Below are positions 26,952-37,532 of a stretch of DNA of 64,000 bases, one piece after another. The stretch's first letter is position 1. Each line of letters starts with the position of its first letter. The DNA comes from an uncultured Planctomycetia bacterium (GTDB lineage: Bacteria; Planctomycetota; UBA1135; GCA-002686595), in assembly GCA_937952135.1 (NCBI GenBank), contig CALFYL010000126.1, positions 72,268 through 136,267 of the forward strand, given 5' to 3'. The notes below the pieces were generated by a model. The model worked only from the letters and a program-made list of their open reading frames with translations, had not been told where the DNA came from and made no database searches. The position numbers and the translations under genes were made by a program.

Positions 26952-29557
26952 TTGCGCTCTTCCTTCGACGTCGGTTCTCGCACTTCGCCCGCGTCTTCCT
27001 CCGCGGCGCGCAGCAACGCTTCGAAGCGCGGATCGCCGCGCAACGACTCGAGATCGGGATCCGAGCGCGCCCAATCCTGTTGACGCTTGCGCGCGCCGGC
27101 GCTTCGGCGCAGCTCCTCGAAGTCGCGCTTGAGGTAATCGAGCGCGAGCTCGTGCTCTCCGAGCAGCGCGTGCGTGCACGCCGCGTTGTAGAAGTTCGAC
27201 GGCTGCACCGGCGTCTCGCGCAAGATCGCGCGGGCCTCGTCGAGCCGGCCCGCCCGAGCGCGGTAGCACGCGAGAAGCACGCGCATGAAGTCGCTCTGGT
27301 CGAGCGCGTAGGCGCGCTCGAAGTACTCGACGGCTCGCGCGGCGTCGCGCAGCTTGACGTTCGCGTTGACGGCCAGGCTCACGAGCACCCCGGCCAGCGC
27401 GGAGCGCAGCGTCTCGGAGCCGCCGCGTCCATCGGCCTTCAGGCGCTCGTCCAGCGCGCGCAAGCGCTCGAGCGCCTTGGTCAGCGCTTGCTCGGCCGCC
27501 GCGGGTTCGTCCTGGTCCATCAACACGCCGCCGAGCGCGGACTCCGCGCGCGACAGCGTCAATTCGAACTGGCCGTCGTCGAGCACGCCGCGCAGCGCCT
27601 CGATGTCCTTCACGACCTGCTCGGCGAGCTTGCGGGCCGAGGCGCTGCGGCCGTTCTCGCGCAGGCGTTCGACGTACACCAGCCCGCCCCGTGAAAACTC
27701 GCGCAGACGCAGCAAGTAGCTCGGCGGCTCGTCGAACTCCTCCTGTTGCCGCTGCGCGAGCACGCGTTGCCAGGTCAGCATCTGGATCAATTCGCTCGGA
27801 TCCGAGTCGCGTTCCTGCACTTCGCGCTCGAGCTCCTGCACGCGGCGCCGCAGCGCATCGTTCATCGACTTGTTGCGCTCGGCGCGCAAGCTTTCGAGCG
27901 CGACGCGCCGCTCGTCGTCCGCCAGCGGATCGCCGAGGCGGGCGTCGAACACCTCGCGGGCCTCGAACCCGGGCACGAGACCGCTCGAGACGTTCGCGAG
28001 CGCCTGGTACAGCGCGCCTTCGATGTCGATCCAGCGCGCCCGCGAGAAACCCGAAGCCTCGCGGGTCGAGAAGAACAGTCCGGACGGGCCGAGGTCGTGG
28101 AACAAGAGGTCGTCGTAGGAGACGCCGCGTTCGCCCGAAGCGGGATCCGCGCGGCGCGCCAGCGCACGACGGATGGCGAGCGTTCGCAGATCGACTTCGC
28201 GCGCGAGCTCGAGCACCTTGGTGTGCGTGTCCTCGCGCCCCGCGGCGAGCTCGGCGACGAGTTGGTGCAGCGGAACCAGCGCGCGCAGCGCGAGCACCTC
28301 GAGCTCGTGGCCGCCGACTTCGACGATCCGCGCCGACGCGCCTTCGCGCGCGAGAGCTCCGAGGAGCGCGTCCGCCTCGGCGAGCGGCGCTCCGGCCGCG
28401 TCGGGCGTCGCGGAGGCGACCGCGCCGGCCGCCTCGAGCAAGCGCCCCGCGGCGCGCCGCACGCGCGTCGCACTGTCGCCGCTCGCCGGATGGCGCCGCG
28501 CGATGGCCTGGCCCGCCTCGATCGCGATCGCCGGCGACGGCCCGTACTGGAGCGCGAGCCGTGCGCGGCGAACGAGCACCTCGAAATCGTCGAGGCCGGC
28601 GTCTTGCGCGGCCTGCAACGCGCGTTGCCCGCGCACGGCTTCTCCGGCTTGGGCGCAGCGCTCCGCGAAGGCGCCCACCACTCGCTTCGCCGCGTCGGCG
28701 ACGCCTTCGTCGCCGTGGCGCAACAACGCCGCGAGCAGCGCGCGGTCCGCCTCGCTCTCGGCCCCGCCGGCGCTGCGTGCCAGCGCCTGCGCCAGCCCCT
28801 CGGACACGAGCAATTCGAGCGCGGCGCCGCCGAGGTTGGGCGCAGCTCCGGCCGCGGCGCGCCGGATCAACTCGAGCAGATTCTCCGGATCGCGGCCGGC
28901 CTCGACGAGTGTGCGCGCGGCGAGGGCTTGCTCCGCGGCGCCGCCGCGCTCGAGCACGTTTGCGAGCGCCCGCCTCGCCGCGTTCGCGTCGAGCCGCGAG
29001 AGCGCGCGCACCGCGAGCCGGCGCACGTCCTGGCTCGGATCGTGAAGCGCGCAGCGCTCGAGGGCCGCGCTGCGCTCCGCCGCGCGTTCGTCGCGAAGCC
29101 GCGGAGACGCCAGGTACTCGATCAACCGCCCGCGGATCTCGTCGTCGGGGTCCGCGAGGCGCGCGAGAGCCGCTTCCAACTGCGCCGCCCCGGCGGTGCG
29201 CGCGAAAAGCTCGCTGCGCGCGCGCCGGGCGACGAGCGGCAGCTCCAGCCACGCCTCGAGGGGCTCCGCCACGGCGCGCTCCGCCGCGCGTTCGCCGAGC
29301 GCGGTGAGCCGCTCCACGGCCGCGGCTGCGGCGCTCGGCCCGCCGCGGTCGAGTTCGGCGATCAGCGCCTCGAGATCCGCTCCGCCCTGGGCTCGCGCCG
29401 CCGCCAGACATCCGAGGCGGAACGAGGTCGGATGCACGGTCCGAGCGAGGGCCCCACTCGGGGCGAGGGCCAGGGCGAGGGCGACGCCCGCGGCGCGCGC
29501 CCGGCGCCAAACTCGTTCTCGGTGCGGCCCGCGCTCGTGTCGGTCTTCGTACTGCAT
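26948..29557 (-). CDS. Exported HEAT/TPR repeat protein of unknown function
   Basis: 869 residues from ATG 29557 (MQYEDRHE). The 66 residues upstream are arginine-rich and lack signal features, so I discount the longer form. A signal peptide follows the basic head (GVALALALAPSGALA). Residues about 80-330 are HEAT-like helical pairs with ALERCALHDPSQDVRRLAVR. The middle is coiled coil. The C-terminus has TPR-like units (NAACTHALLGEHELALDYLK). It is probably a periplasmic or outer-membrane-facing scaffold. It is translationally coupled to the RlmI-type gene. I do not recognise a family. Confidence 0.75.
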   Translation of the reverse strand: MQYEDRHERGPHRERVWRRARAAGVALALALAPSGALARTVHPTSFRLGCLAAARAQGGADLEALIAELDRGGPSAAAAAVERLTALGERAAERAVAEPLEAWLELPLVARRARSELFARTAGAAQLEAALARLADPDDEIRGRLIEYLASPRLRDERAAERSAALERCALHDPSQDVRRLAVRALSRLDANAARRALANVLERGGAAEQALAARTLVEAGRDPENLLELIRRAAAGAAPNLGGAALELLVSEGLAQALARSAGGAESEADRALLAALLRHGDEGVADAAKRVVGAFAERCAQAGEAVRGQRALQAAQDAGLDDFEVLVRRARLALQYGPSPAIAIEAGQAIARRHPASGDSATRVRRAAGRLLEAAGAVASATPDAAGAPLAEADALLGALAREGASARIVEVGGHELEVLALRALVPLHQLVAELAAGREDTHTKVLELAREVDLRTLAIRRALARRADPASGERGVSYDDLLFHDLGPSGLFFSTREASGFSRARWIDIEGALYQALANVSSGLVPGFEAREVFDARLGDPLADDERRVALESLRAERNKSMNDALRRRVQELEREVQERDSDPSELIQMLTWQRVLAQRQQEEFDEPPSYLLRLREFSRGGLVYVERLRENGRSASARKLAEQVVKDIEALRGVLDDGQFELTLSRAESALGGVLMDQDEPAAAEQALTKALERLRALDERLKADGRGGSETLRSALAGVLVSLAVNANVKLRDAARAVEYFERAYALDQSDFMRVLLACYRARAGRLDEARAILRETPVQPSNFYNAACTHALLGEHELALDYLKRDFEELRRSAGARKRQQDWARSDPDLESLRGDPRFEALLRAAEEDAGEVREPTSKEERK

Positions 29558-29975
29558 GTGGGCGCGAACCAGCCGCCGGGCAGAGCATAGACGCTCCCCA
29601 GGGGCGGTGCGATTCCCTCTGCGCGCGCGAAGAAGTCGCATTGACGCGAGGTCCCGCCGTCGCGCGACGAAGGCCCGTGCCGAGCTCCGCGAACCCACGC
29701 TCGCGCCCCTCGCCGGCGCCGACGCGAGGTTGACGCTGCGGCAGTCGGACGCCACACTATCGCCCCTTCGCGCTTCCGACGGGCAACCGACGGGTCAGTG
29801 CGCTGCAAGGAAGCGGGCGAGCCCACTACCGCGGGCGCCCGCTTCTTGAACTTTCCGAACGTGTCGGCGTCCCTCCCGGGTGCTTGCGCGTGCGTGTCGC
29901 GCCCCGCGCGGGCGCGACGGAGAGGCGGCGCTGCCCGGCCGTGCCCCTCGACCGCGCCGCCAACGGACCCAACTC
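29558..29975. other. Divergent control region between the HEAT/TPR gene and nusA
   Basis: 418 bp without a supported gene. A TTGACG (29730-29735) followed 17 to 19 bp later by CACACT or CACTAT could be the nusA promoter. On the other strand TTGCCC and GATAGT form a weak pair around 29760-29795 for the HEAT/TPR gene. The short basic reading frame at 29880 is the non-coding leader in frame with nusA; nusA starts at the MNNEDIL motif. Confidence 0.4.
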
Positions 29976-31100
<1,125 letters not shown>

Positions 31101-31142
31101 CTCGCGCGCGCCCCGGGCCCACGCCTGCGGTCGCGAACGCTC

Positions 31143-31150
31143 GCTACGAT
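31143..31150 (+). promoter_or_regulatory. Possible -10 element upstream of infB
   Basis: GCTACGAT (TACGAT core) sits 62 bp before the infB start, in the 111-bp nusA-infB spacer. A good -35 is not seen. The same GCTAYNNT pattern recurs before other genes in the window. An AAGGA ribosome site at 31201-31205 precedes the GTG start. Confidence 0.3.
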
Positions 31151-31211
31151 AGGGAGCCGACGGCCGAAGCGGGATGCGTCGGCCGCAACAGAGAGAACTC
31201 AAGGAAAACGG

Positions 31212-34148
31212 GTGAGCAAGAAACGCGTACACGAGCTGGCGAAAGACTATGGGCTGTCCGGCCAGGAGCTGGCGTCCAAGCTGCGCTCGCTCGGCTTCAC
31301 GGACATCAAGGGGCCGCAGTCCACCCTCGACGAGTTCACGCTGTTGCACGTCCAGGGGACTCTCGAGGCCAACGGCATCCTGCCGGCGGCCGTGAAGCCG
31401 GCCGAAGGCGAGTCGAGCGGCGCCGCCGAGACCGGCATCCCCGGCCTCGTCAAGAAAAAGAAGAAGCGCACGTCGATCGCCGGCTTCGGCGACGACGACG
31501 CGACGGAAGCGCCGGCCGCCCCCGCGCCCGAGGTCCGCGCGCCCGCCAAGGCCGCGCAGGTCGAAACACCGCTGGAGTCCGCGCCGAGCGCGCCGGCCCG
31601 CGCCAAGGTCGACGCCGAACCGCGCGAACCGCAGGCGCCTCGAGTCGGATCGAGCGCCGCCGCACCGACCGCCGCGCCGAGCACGCCGGGCGCAGGTCCC
31701 GAGGCGAGTTCCGCAACTAGCGCGACCGCGCCGGTCGCCAGCCCGGCCGCCGCCGAGGCGGCGCCGAAGGTCGCAGCCGAGGCCACCGAGGCGCCGGCCG
31801 GCGTCCGCGAGCCCGCGGCGCCCGCCCAGCCCGAACGGGTCGCCGAGGCGCCGCTCGCCGTCGAGCCCGCCGGACCCGAACTCGGCGACGAGCCCAGCTC
31901 GGAGTCCCCCGCTGCCGGACCGGAACTCGTCGCCCCTGCCGCGAGCGCGACCGAAGGCCCGTCGGACGTTGCGACGCCCGCCGCCGCTGGCGAAGCCGCA
32001 ACTCCCGACTCCGACATCGTGCGCCCCGCCGCCAAGCGCCGCGCCGGCAAGGTCGTCGGCTTCGTCGACCTTTCGAAGGTGCAGGCGAAGACCGAGCTCA
32101 AGAAGCCCGAGTCGCGCCGCCTGCGTTCGAAGGACGATGTCGCACCGAACGTGCAGCCGACGCTGGGCCACGACAAGCGCAAGGCGCTCGTGCGCGGCGA
32201 CCAGGCAAGCCGCGGCACGCTGACCGCCACGCAGCTCAAGGAGAAGGAAGCCGGCCGCTTCCTGCGCCGCAAGGGCGCCGGTCCCGCCACGCAATCGCCG
32301 ACCCCGCGCGGACCGCGTTCGCGCACCACGGACGTCGGCTCCTCGCCGTTCTCGGGTGGCGAGGTCACGATCTCGGCGCCGATCTCGATCAAGAAGCTCG
32401 CCGAAGCTCTCTCGATCAAGGTCAACCAGCTGCTGGCGCGGGTGATGGAGAACAACATGGGCATGCTGACCCAGAACTCCGTCGTCGACGAAGACACCGC
32501 GGGCGTGCTCGCGCTCGAGTTCAACGTCTCCCTGAAGGTGGCGAAGGAAGTCGAGGCCGAAGACCAACTGCTCTCCGAGCTCGTGCGCAAGCGCACCGAG
32601 GTCGAAGAACAGGACCTGCTCGTGCGGCCGCCGACCGTGGCGATCCTCGGCCACGTCGACCATGGCAAGACCACGCTCATCGACCGGCTGCGCAACTCGA
32701 GCATCGCCGAGGGCGAGTCGGGCGGCATCACGCAGCACATCGGCGCGTACCAGGTCAAGACCAAGTCCGGGCACACGATCACGATCCTCGACACGCCGGG
32801 CCACGAAGCGTTCACGGCGATGCGGGCGCGCGGCGCCCACGCGGTGGACATCGTCGTGCTGGTCGTCGCGGCGGACGACGGCGTCATGCCGTCCACGCTC
32901 GAGGCGCTGAACCACGCTCGCGCGGCGAAGACCCGCATCGTGGTGGCGATCAACAAGATCGACAAGCCGAACGCCAACCCGCAGCGCGTGAAGGAGCAGC
33001 TCGCCAAGGCGGGACTGAGCCCCGAAGAGTGGGACAGCGCGCAAGGCGTGGCGATGATGCCGATCAGCGGCCTGACCGGCGAAGGCGTCGACGAGATGCT
33101 CGAGCACGTCTACTTCGAGTCGCAGGTCCTCGAGCTCAAGTCGCACTCCAAGGGTCCCGCGTCGGGCGTCGTGCTCGAAGCCGAGGTGCAGGAGGGCAAG
33201 GGCCGCGTCGCGCACCTGCTCGTCAAGGACGGCACGCTCAACAAGGGCGATGTGATCCTGGCCGGCGAGGGCTATGGCCGCGTGCGTTCGATGTACGACG
33301 ACCACGGCGTCGAGATCGAGACCGCGGGTCCGTCGATGCCGGTGCAGGTCACCGGCCTGTCGGAGTACCTGCCGACGGTCGGCGACTCGTTCTACGTCGT
33401 GCAGAAGCTCGAGCAGGCGCGCGAAGTCGCCGAAGAGCGCCGCAAGAAGATCCGCCTGACCTCGCTCGCCGAGCGCAAGCAGATCACGAGCGAGAACATC
33501 CTCGCGGCGGTCGCGGCGCAGTCGAAGAAGATGATCAACATCATCCTGCGCGCCGACGTGCAGGGCTCGCTGCAGGCGCTCGAGCAGCAGATCGCGGTCC
33601 TCAAGAACGACGAAGTCGACGTCAAGCTGCTCCAGTCGGGCCTGGGCACGGTCACCGAGAGCGACGTCAACCTGGCGGCGACTTCGAGCGGCATCGTGCT
33701 CGCGTTCCGCGTCAACGTGAACAGCGAAGCGCGCGAGGCCGCCGATCGCGCGAACATCGACATCCGGCCCTACGACGTGATCTACGAGCTGCTCGACGAC
33801 CTCCACCAGATGATGGAAGGCGAGCTGTCTCCGGAGATGACCGAGCAGATCACCGGCCACGCGGAAGTGCGCGCGATCTTCGTGTCGTCGAAGTTCGGCA
33901 ACATCGCCGGCTCGCACGTCATCGACGGCGCGCTGCAGCGCGACAACAAGGTGCGCGTGCTCCGCAAGGGCAAGCGCGTGCACGAGAGCTCGCTCGCCGG
34001 ACTGCGGCGCGACAAGGACGACGTGCGCGAAGTCCGCGAGGGCTTCGACTGCGGCATCACGGTCCGCGATTTCGACGCCTTCGAACTGGGCGACGTCATC
34101 GAGGGCTACAAGGTCGTCGCGGTCAAGCGCAAGCTGGCCCGCGCCTAG
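31212..34148 (+). CDS. infB: Translation initiation factor IF-2
   Basis: 978 residues, GTG start. The N-terminal IF2N domain (KKRVHELAKDYGLSGQELAS) is followed by a long Ala/Pro/Glu-rich linker (about 65-370). A second IF2N-like helix block (SIKKLAEALSIKVNQLLARV) follows. The G domain begins with GHVDHGKTT at about 480-488, then DTPGHEAF and NKIDKPNAN. Domains II-IV follow to the C-terminus. Length is within the range for IF-2 with long linkers. It places fMet-tRNA on the ribosome. Confidence 0.96.
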   Translation: MSKKRVHELAKDYGLSGQELASKLRSLGFTDIKGPQSTLDEFTLLHVQGTLEANGILPAAVKPAEGESSGAAETGIPGLVKKKKKRTSIAGFGDDDATEAPAAPAPEVRAPAKAAQVETPLESAPSAPARAKVDAEPREPQAPRVGSSAAAPTAAPSTPGAGPEASSATSATAPVASPAAAEAAPKVAAEATEAPAGVREPAAPAQPERVAEAPLAVEPAGPELGDEPSSESPAAGPELVAPAASATEGPSDVATPAAAGEAATPDSDIVRPAAKRRAGKVVGFVDLSKVQAKTELKKPESRRLRSKDDVAPNVQPTLGHDKRKALVRGDQASRGTLTATQLKEKEAGRFLRRKGAGPATQSPTPRGPRSRTTDVGSSPFSGGEVTISAPISIKKLAEALSIKVNQLLARVMENNMGMLTQNSVVDEDTAGVLALEFNVSLKVAKEVEAEDQLLSELVRKRTEVEEQDLLVRPPTVAILGHVDHGKTTLIDRLRNSSIAEGESGGITQHIGAYQVKTKSGHTITILDTPGHEAFTAMRARGAHAVDIVVLVVAADDGVMPSTLEALNHARAAKTRIVVAINKIDKPNANPQRVKEQLAKAGLSPEEWDSAQGVAMMPISGLTGEGVDEMLEHVYFESQVLELKSHSKGPASGVVLEAEVQEGKGRVAHLLVKDGTLNKGDVILAGEGYGRVRSMYDDHGVEIETAGPSMPVQVTGLSEYLPTVGDSFYVVQKLEQAREVAEERRKKIRLTSLAERKQITSENILAAVAAQSKKMINIILRADVQGSLQALEQQIAVLKNDEVDVKLLQSGLGTVTESDVNLAATSSGIVLAFRVNVNSEAREAADRANIDIRPYDVIYELLDDLHQMMEGELSPEMTEQITGHAEVRAIFVSSKFGNIAGSHVIDGALQRDNKVRVLRKGKRVHESSLAGLRRDKDDVREVREGFDCGITVRDFDAFELGDVIEGYKVVAVKRKLARA

Positions 34149-34225
34149 AGCGGACCTCCTCAGCGCCACCCCCCACGCGCGGCGGCCGGAACCCCGGACG
34201 CCGCGCCCGGACGCTCCTCGGATCG

Positions 34226-34702
34226 ATGACCAACCCCCGCACCATCGCCCGCATCGAAGCGCGCATCCACGAGCGCGCGGCGCATGCGTTGGAGCACGAG
34301 ATCAGCGATCCGCGGACCGGCTTCATCACGATCACGCGCGTCGAGCTCTCGCCCGACCTGCTGCAGGGGAAGATCTTCTACTCCGTCCTCGGCGGGCGCT
34401 CCGAGCGCAGCAAGGCGCAGCACATGCTCGACTCGGCGGCTGGATTCCTCCAGCGCAAGATCGTGAGCGTGCTGCAGATGCGCAAGGCGCCGCGCTTGAC
34501 CTGGCACTTCGACGAGTCGCTGATCGTCGCGCAGCGCGTGGACGACTCGATCAAGCGCGCGCTCGAACGCGACAAGCTGATCCAGGAGAAGGGCAGCGCC
34601 CCCGAGATCGAGCCCGCGGCCGACTGGGAGGAAGAGTACGACGACTCGGTCGGCGAACTGGGCGCGCCCCCCAAGAAGAAGACTCCGCCCGCGGCGGAGT
34701 GA
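34226..34702 (+). CDS. rbfA: Ribosome-binding factor A
   Basis: 158 residues from ATG 34226 (MTNPRTIARIEARIHERAAH). The KH-fold core is recognisable (TGFITITRVELSPDL, GKIFYSVLG, RKAPRLTWHFDESL). An acidic then lysine-rich tail (about 125-158) extends beyond the typical 115-130 residues. RbfA aids 30S maturation. It lies 77 bp after infB. The next gene, DUF3501, is convergent, so truB is not attached here. Confidence 0.9.
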   Translation: MTNPRTIARIEARIHERAAHALEHEISDPRTGFITITRVELSPDLLQGKIFYSVLGGRSERSKAQHMLDSAAGFLQRKIVSVLQMRKAPRLTWHFDESLIVAQRVDDSIKRALERDKLIQEKGSAPEIEPAADWEEEYDDSVGELGAPPKKKTPPAAE

Positions 34703-34755
34703 GGGCGCGGAACCCGCTCCCCGGCGGCCCGTTCGAGTCGCCGCGCCTGCTCCCG

Positions 34756-34793
34756 TCGTCCCTCTACCTCAGGTTCGTCCCTCTACTTCAGGT
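34756..34793 (-). repeat. 2 x 19-nt tandem duplication over the DUF3501 stop codon
   Basis: Two 19-nt units (TCGTCCCTCTACCTCAGGT with one mismatch in the second copy) overlap the last codons and stop of the DUF3501 gene. Because 19 is not a multiple of three, the duplication lies mostly outside the coding sequence, after the stop. Confidence 0.8.
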
Positions 34794-35334
34794 CGTCGCT
34801 GAGGGCCGCGCGCGTGTCCGCCGACAGCACCGCGTGCGCATCCACGCCCGCCAGGTCGCAGCCCACCGCCACGGGCGTCCGGCCGCGAACCGGGAACTTC
34901 ACGTAGTGCACGCTCGACAGGCGGCCCTCGCCGATCTGGCGTTCGTCGAAGCGCGCGTAGACGCGCTCTCCATCGTCGAGCTCGGCATAAAGGCGCCACG
35001 GCAGCTCCATCCACGCCGCCAGCTTCGCCGCCCGCTCGACCGGATCGTCGATCTCGATCAGCAGCGTCGCGCCGAGCTCGCCCGGTCCGCCGAGCAACTC
35101 GTTGTAGGTGTCGAGCTCGTGGCGGATGTCCGCGTCCTTCACGATGCGCTCGATGCGCACCATCTCCTGGACCTGGTAGCGGACGGTCGTTTCGTTCTCG
35201 AACAGCAACGTCAGCGAGTCGCCGACGTGCACGCGCCGGCGCGCCTTCTCGGCGAGGATCTGCGGGCGCAGGCGGTCGCGCTGCTCTTCGTAGGTGACGT
35301 AATCGAGGATCGAGGAACGGTCGACGGGCTTCAT
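34783..35334 (-). CDS. DUF3501 family protein
   Basis: 183 residues, soluble. The family pattern is clear: MKPVDRSSILDYVTYEEQRD, a basic AEKARRRVHVGDSLTLLFEN stretch and the conserved YNELLGGPGELGATLLIEID segment. The function of DUF3501 is unknown; family members often lie near redox genes. Here the start overlaps the stop of the tandem nitroreductase gene (ATGA), which suggests a joint role in a flavin-linked reaction. Confidence 0.88.
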   Translation of the reverse strand: MKPVDRSSILDYVTYEEQRDRLRPQILAEKARRRVHVGDSLTLLFENETTVRYQVQEMVRIERIVKDADIRHELDTYNELLGGPGELGATLLIEIDDPVERAAKLAAWMELPWRLYAELDDGERVYARFDERQIGEGRLSSVHYVKFPVRGRTPVAVGCDLAGVDAHAVLSADTRAALSDDLK

Positions 35335-37103
35335 CTCGTGGGCAGTCCGGGTTGGGGCAGCGCCGGGGGCGCCGAGCGGTCGGCTCGCGCTGGGTTGCGC
35401 TCCGACTCCAGGTGAGCATACGGCTCTTCGCTCTGGATGCGCGGGTCGTTCACGGGTCCGCCAAGCGTGAAGTGGTAGAGACTGCGAAACTCCTCACCGG
35501 CCAGCCCCAGAAGCGAGTGCAGCGCGTCGTCGAAGAAGCAGCCGATGCCCGTCGCCCGCAGTCCGAGCGCCTCCGCTTCGAGGTACAGGAGCTGGCCGAT
35601 CCAGCCGCACTCCCAGTGGAGACGCGGGTACATCCACGCGCCGTGGCGCTCGAGCGGCCCCGCGAAATCCGCGAGCATCGCGAGCGCGAAGCAGCCGTCC
35701 GAGGCAATGTCCTGGTGGCACGAGACCGCTCGTGCGTGGGCGCGGAAGTCGCCGGCGCGCAGCTGCAAGACACGCAATCCGTCCGCGTCGACCGCGGCTG
35801 CGTCGCGCGCGAGCGCCGAGGCCGCGCGCCAACGCTCCTCGCGCCGGGGATCTCGCAGGCACAGGTAGAGCCCGCTCTCGACGTCCTGCACGCGGTGGAC
35901 GAACACCGCCAGGTCGACGAGCGGGTCGAAGGGTGCGACGTCCAGCACCACCGCGGTGCTGCGTGGGGTCGTGCGCGCGAGCGTCTGCCACAGCGCGTCG
36001 CGGGTCATGCCGGTTCGGCCGTCGAACGAGACTGCGCTCCGCCGGCTGCGCACGATGCGCCGCAGCGCGAGCGGCTCGCGCTCGGGGGTTCGCGCCTCGA
36101 GGCGCGGCGCGCGATCGAGCTCGTGCGCGCGGTCCGTGCGCGGCTTTCTCGCCGCTTCGCAAGCCGCGTCGACCGCGGGCCAGTCCGTCCACCCGGTCGA
36201 GAGTTCGTTCGGCGCTCCAACGCGCACGCCTTGCGCGGCGCCGCGCAGAGCTGCGCCCGAAGGCGAGCCCGGCCGCCACGGTCCGCAGCCCTCCGGCGTC
36301 GTCGCTGACGAAGGGAGCACCGCGATCAGCGTCTCCGCTTGTTCGGCGAACGGGCCGCGCTGCGCCTGGATCCCGAGCAGCGCAGCGAGTTCGTCGCTCG
36401 ACACGTCGTCGAGCACGTGCGCGCGCCACCCCAGTCCGGCGGCGGCGACCGCGAGCGCGCCGATCGCGTGCCCCACGTCGAGCTGGCAATAGCGGTAGGC
36501 GCGCTCGCCGTACTTCCACGCCTCGCGCCAGGGGATCGAGGTCAACGCCAACAAGAACGCTTCGCGCGGAAGCTCGAGCGCGTTCCATTGCTCCGTCGTG
36601 AGCCGCGCGCGCACTTCGAGCGCGTGCGCATGCGGGGCGTAGTGCGCGACGAAAGGCGTGTCGGAGACGCCCGCGATCGCGCCACTCGCGATCCAGCCCT
36701 CCGTCGGGTGCAAGTTGCCGCTCGACGGATTGCAGCGCAGCCACCACTTCGAGTCGCCCCAGCGCTTGCAGGCCGAAAGCGCGAGCGCGTCGAAGAAGAG
36801 CTGCGAGAGCGAACGTCGATCGAGCGGCGCCGCGGGCACTTCCAAGGCGTGGAAACTCGGCTCGTAGCGCGGCTCGTCGGTGGGCTCGACGAGCTCGAGT
36901 TCGATCCGCTCCGCGCCCGCGTAGAGCCGGAACGGATCGGGTTGCGTCTCCCAGTCCAGCTCGCCGGGCCCGTGAGCGAAGCGCTGCACGTGGTGCATCG
37001 TCGCACGGTGGTACGCGCGCACCGCGTCGGCGGACGAAGGCTCGTCACGCGGCGCGCTCGCCGCGGGCGGCGCGTGCTTGCGGCTGCGCCAGAACCAGGT
37101 CAC
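35331..37103 (-). CDS. Tandem SagB-type nitroreductase/dehydrogenase
   Basis: 590 residues from GTG 37103. Two nitroreductase-fold copies are fused. Copy one (about 28-260) has NPSSGNLHPTEGWIAS and the YRYCQLDVGHAIGALAVAAA helix. Copy two (about 375-575) has RRIVRSRRSAVSFDGRTGM, HQDIASDGCFALAML and GLRATGIGCFFDDALHSLLG. SagB-type enzymes use FMN to oxidise azolines in RiPP maturation, but no YcaO, precursor peptide or protease lies nearby. It is coupled to DUF3501. The two copies may share one dimer-like interface within a chain. Flavin dependence is inferred from the fold. Confidence 0.85.
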   Translation of the reverse strand: MTWFWRSRKHAPPAASAPRDEPSSADAVRAYHRATMHHVQRFAHGPGELDWETQPDPFRLYAGAERIELELVEPTDEPRYEPSFHALEVPAAPLDRRSLSQLFFDALALSACKRWGDSKWWLRCNPSSGNLHPTEGWIASGAIAGVSDTPFVAHYAPHAHALEVRARLTTEQWNALELPREAFLLALTSIPWREAWKYGERAYRYCQLDVGHAIGALAVAAAGLGWRAHVLDDVSSDELAALLGIQAQRGPFAEQAETLIAVLPSSATTPEGCGPWRPGSPSGAALRGAAQGVRVGAPNELSTGWTDWPAVDAACEAARKPRTDRAHELDRAPRLEARTPEREPLALRRIVRSRRSAVSFDGRTGMTRDALWQTLARTTPRSTAVVLDVAPFDPLVDLAVFVHRVQDVESGLYLCLRDPRREERWRAASALARDAAAVDADGLRVLQLRAGDFRAHARAVSCHQDIASDGCFALAMLADFAGPLERHGAWMYPRLHWECGWIGQLLYLEAEALGLRATGIGCFFDDALHSLLGLAGEEFRSLYHFTLGGPVNDPRIQSEEPYAHLESERNPARADRSAPPALPQPGLPTR

Positions 37104-37153
37104 GGGCCCCGACGCCTTCGGGCCCTCGCGCGGCGGCCCACGGGGAGCCTCGC

Positions 37154-37426
37154 TCAACGACCCGCGGCGTCGAGCGCGCGTCGGATCGTCGTCAGCGCCT
37201 CCGCGGCGACGGTGCAGACTTCGTTGTCCTCGTCGCAGGTCGCTTCCTCGAGCGCCACCTGCGCGGACGCCGCCTTGATCCCCAGCTTGCGAAGCTCCTC
37301 GGCCGCCGCCATGCGCTGCTGCGGATTCGGCGCCCGCAGTTCGACGATCAACTCCTGCACGCGGCGCTCGAGCGCCGGATCCGCCGCGACCGGCGAGGTT
37401 TTCTTGAAGAAGTCGAAGAGTCCCAT
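37154..37426 (-). CDS. Small HEAT-repeat protein
   Basis: 90 residues from ATG 37426 (MGLFDFFKKTSPVAADP). An earlier in-frame start at 37546 adds a low-complexity head and is less likely. The helical pattern QQRMAAAEELRKLGIKAASA and DEDNEVCTVAAEALTTIRRA fits one to two HEAT repeats. No signal peptide. Its start is 107 bp from the DUF72 gene end and its stop is 50 bp from the nitroreductase start; it may bind one of them. Confidence 0.65.
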   Translation of the reverse strand: MGLFDFFKKTSPVAADPALERRVQELIVELRAPNPQQRMAAAEELRKLGIKAASAQVALEEATCDEDNEVCTVAAEALTTIRRALDAAGR

Positions 37427-37532
37427 GGGTGGATGCAAGGGTGTGGGAAGGTGAGCCCGCAGCTCCAGCACCGGAGGATAGCACGCGGCCGGGGCCAAGG
37501 CGCAGAGCGCGCTCGGGCCTCCCCCACCCACG

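Noticed and set aside
35331..37103. Azoline-forming RiPP cluster around the SagB-type gene
   Set aside because: No YcaO cyclodehydratase, leader peptide, protease or exporter of the right type lies nearby.
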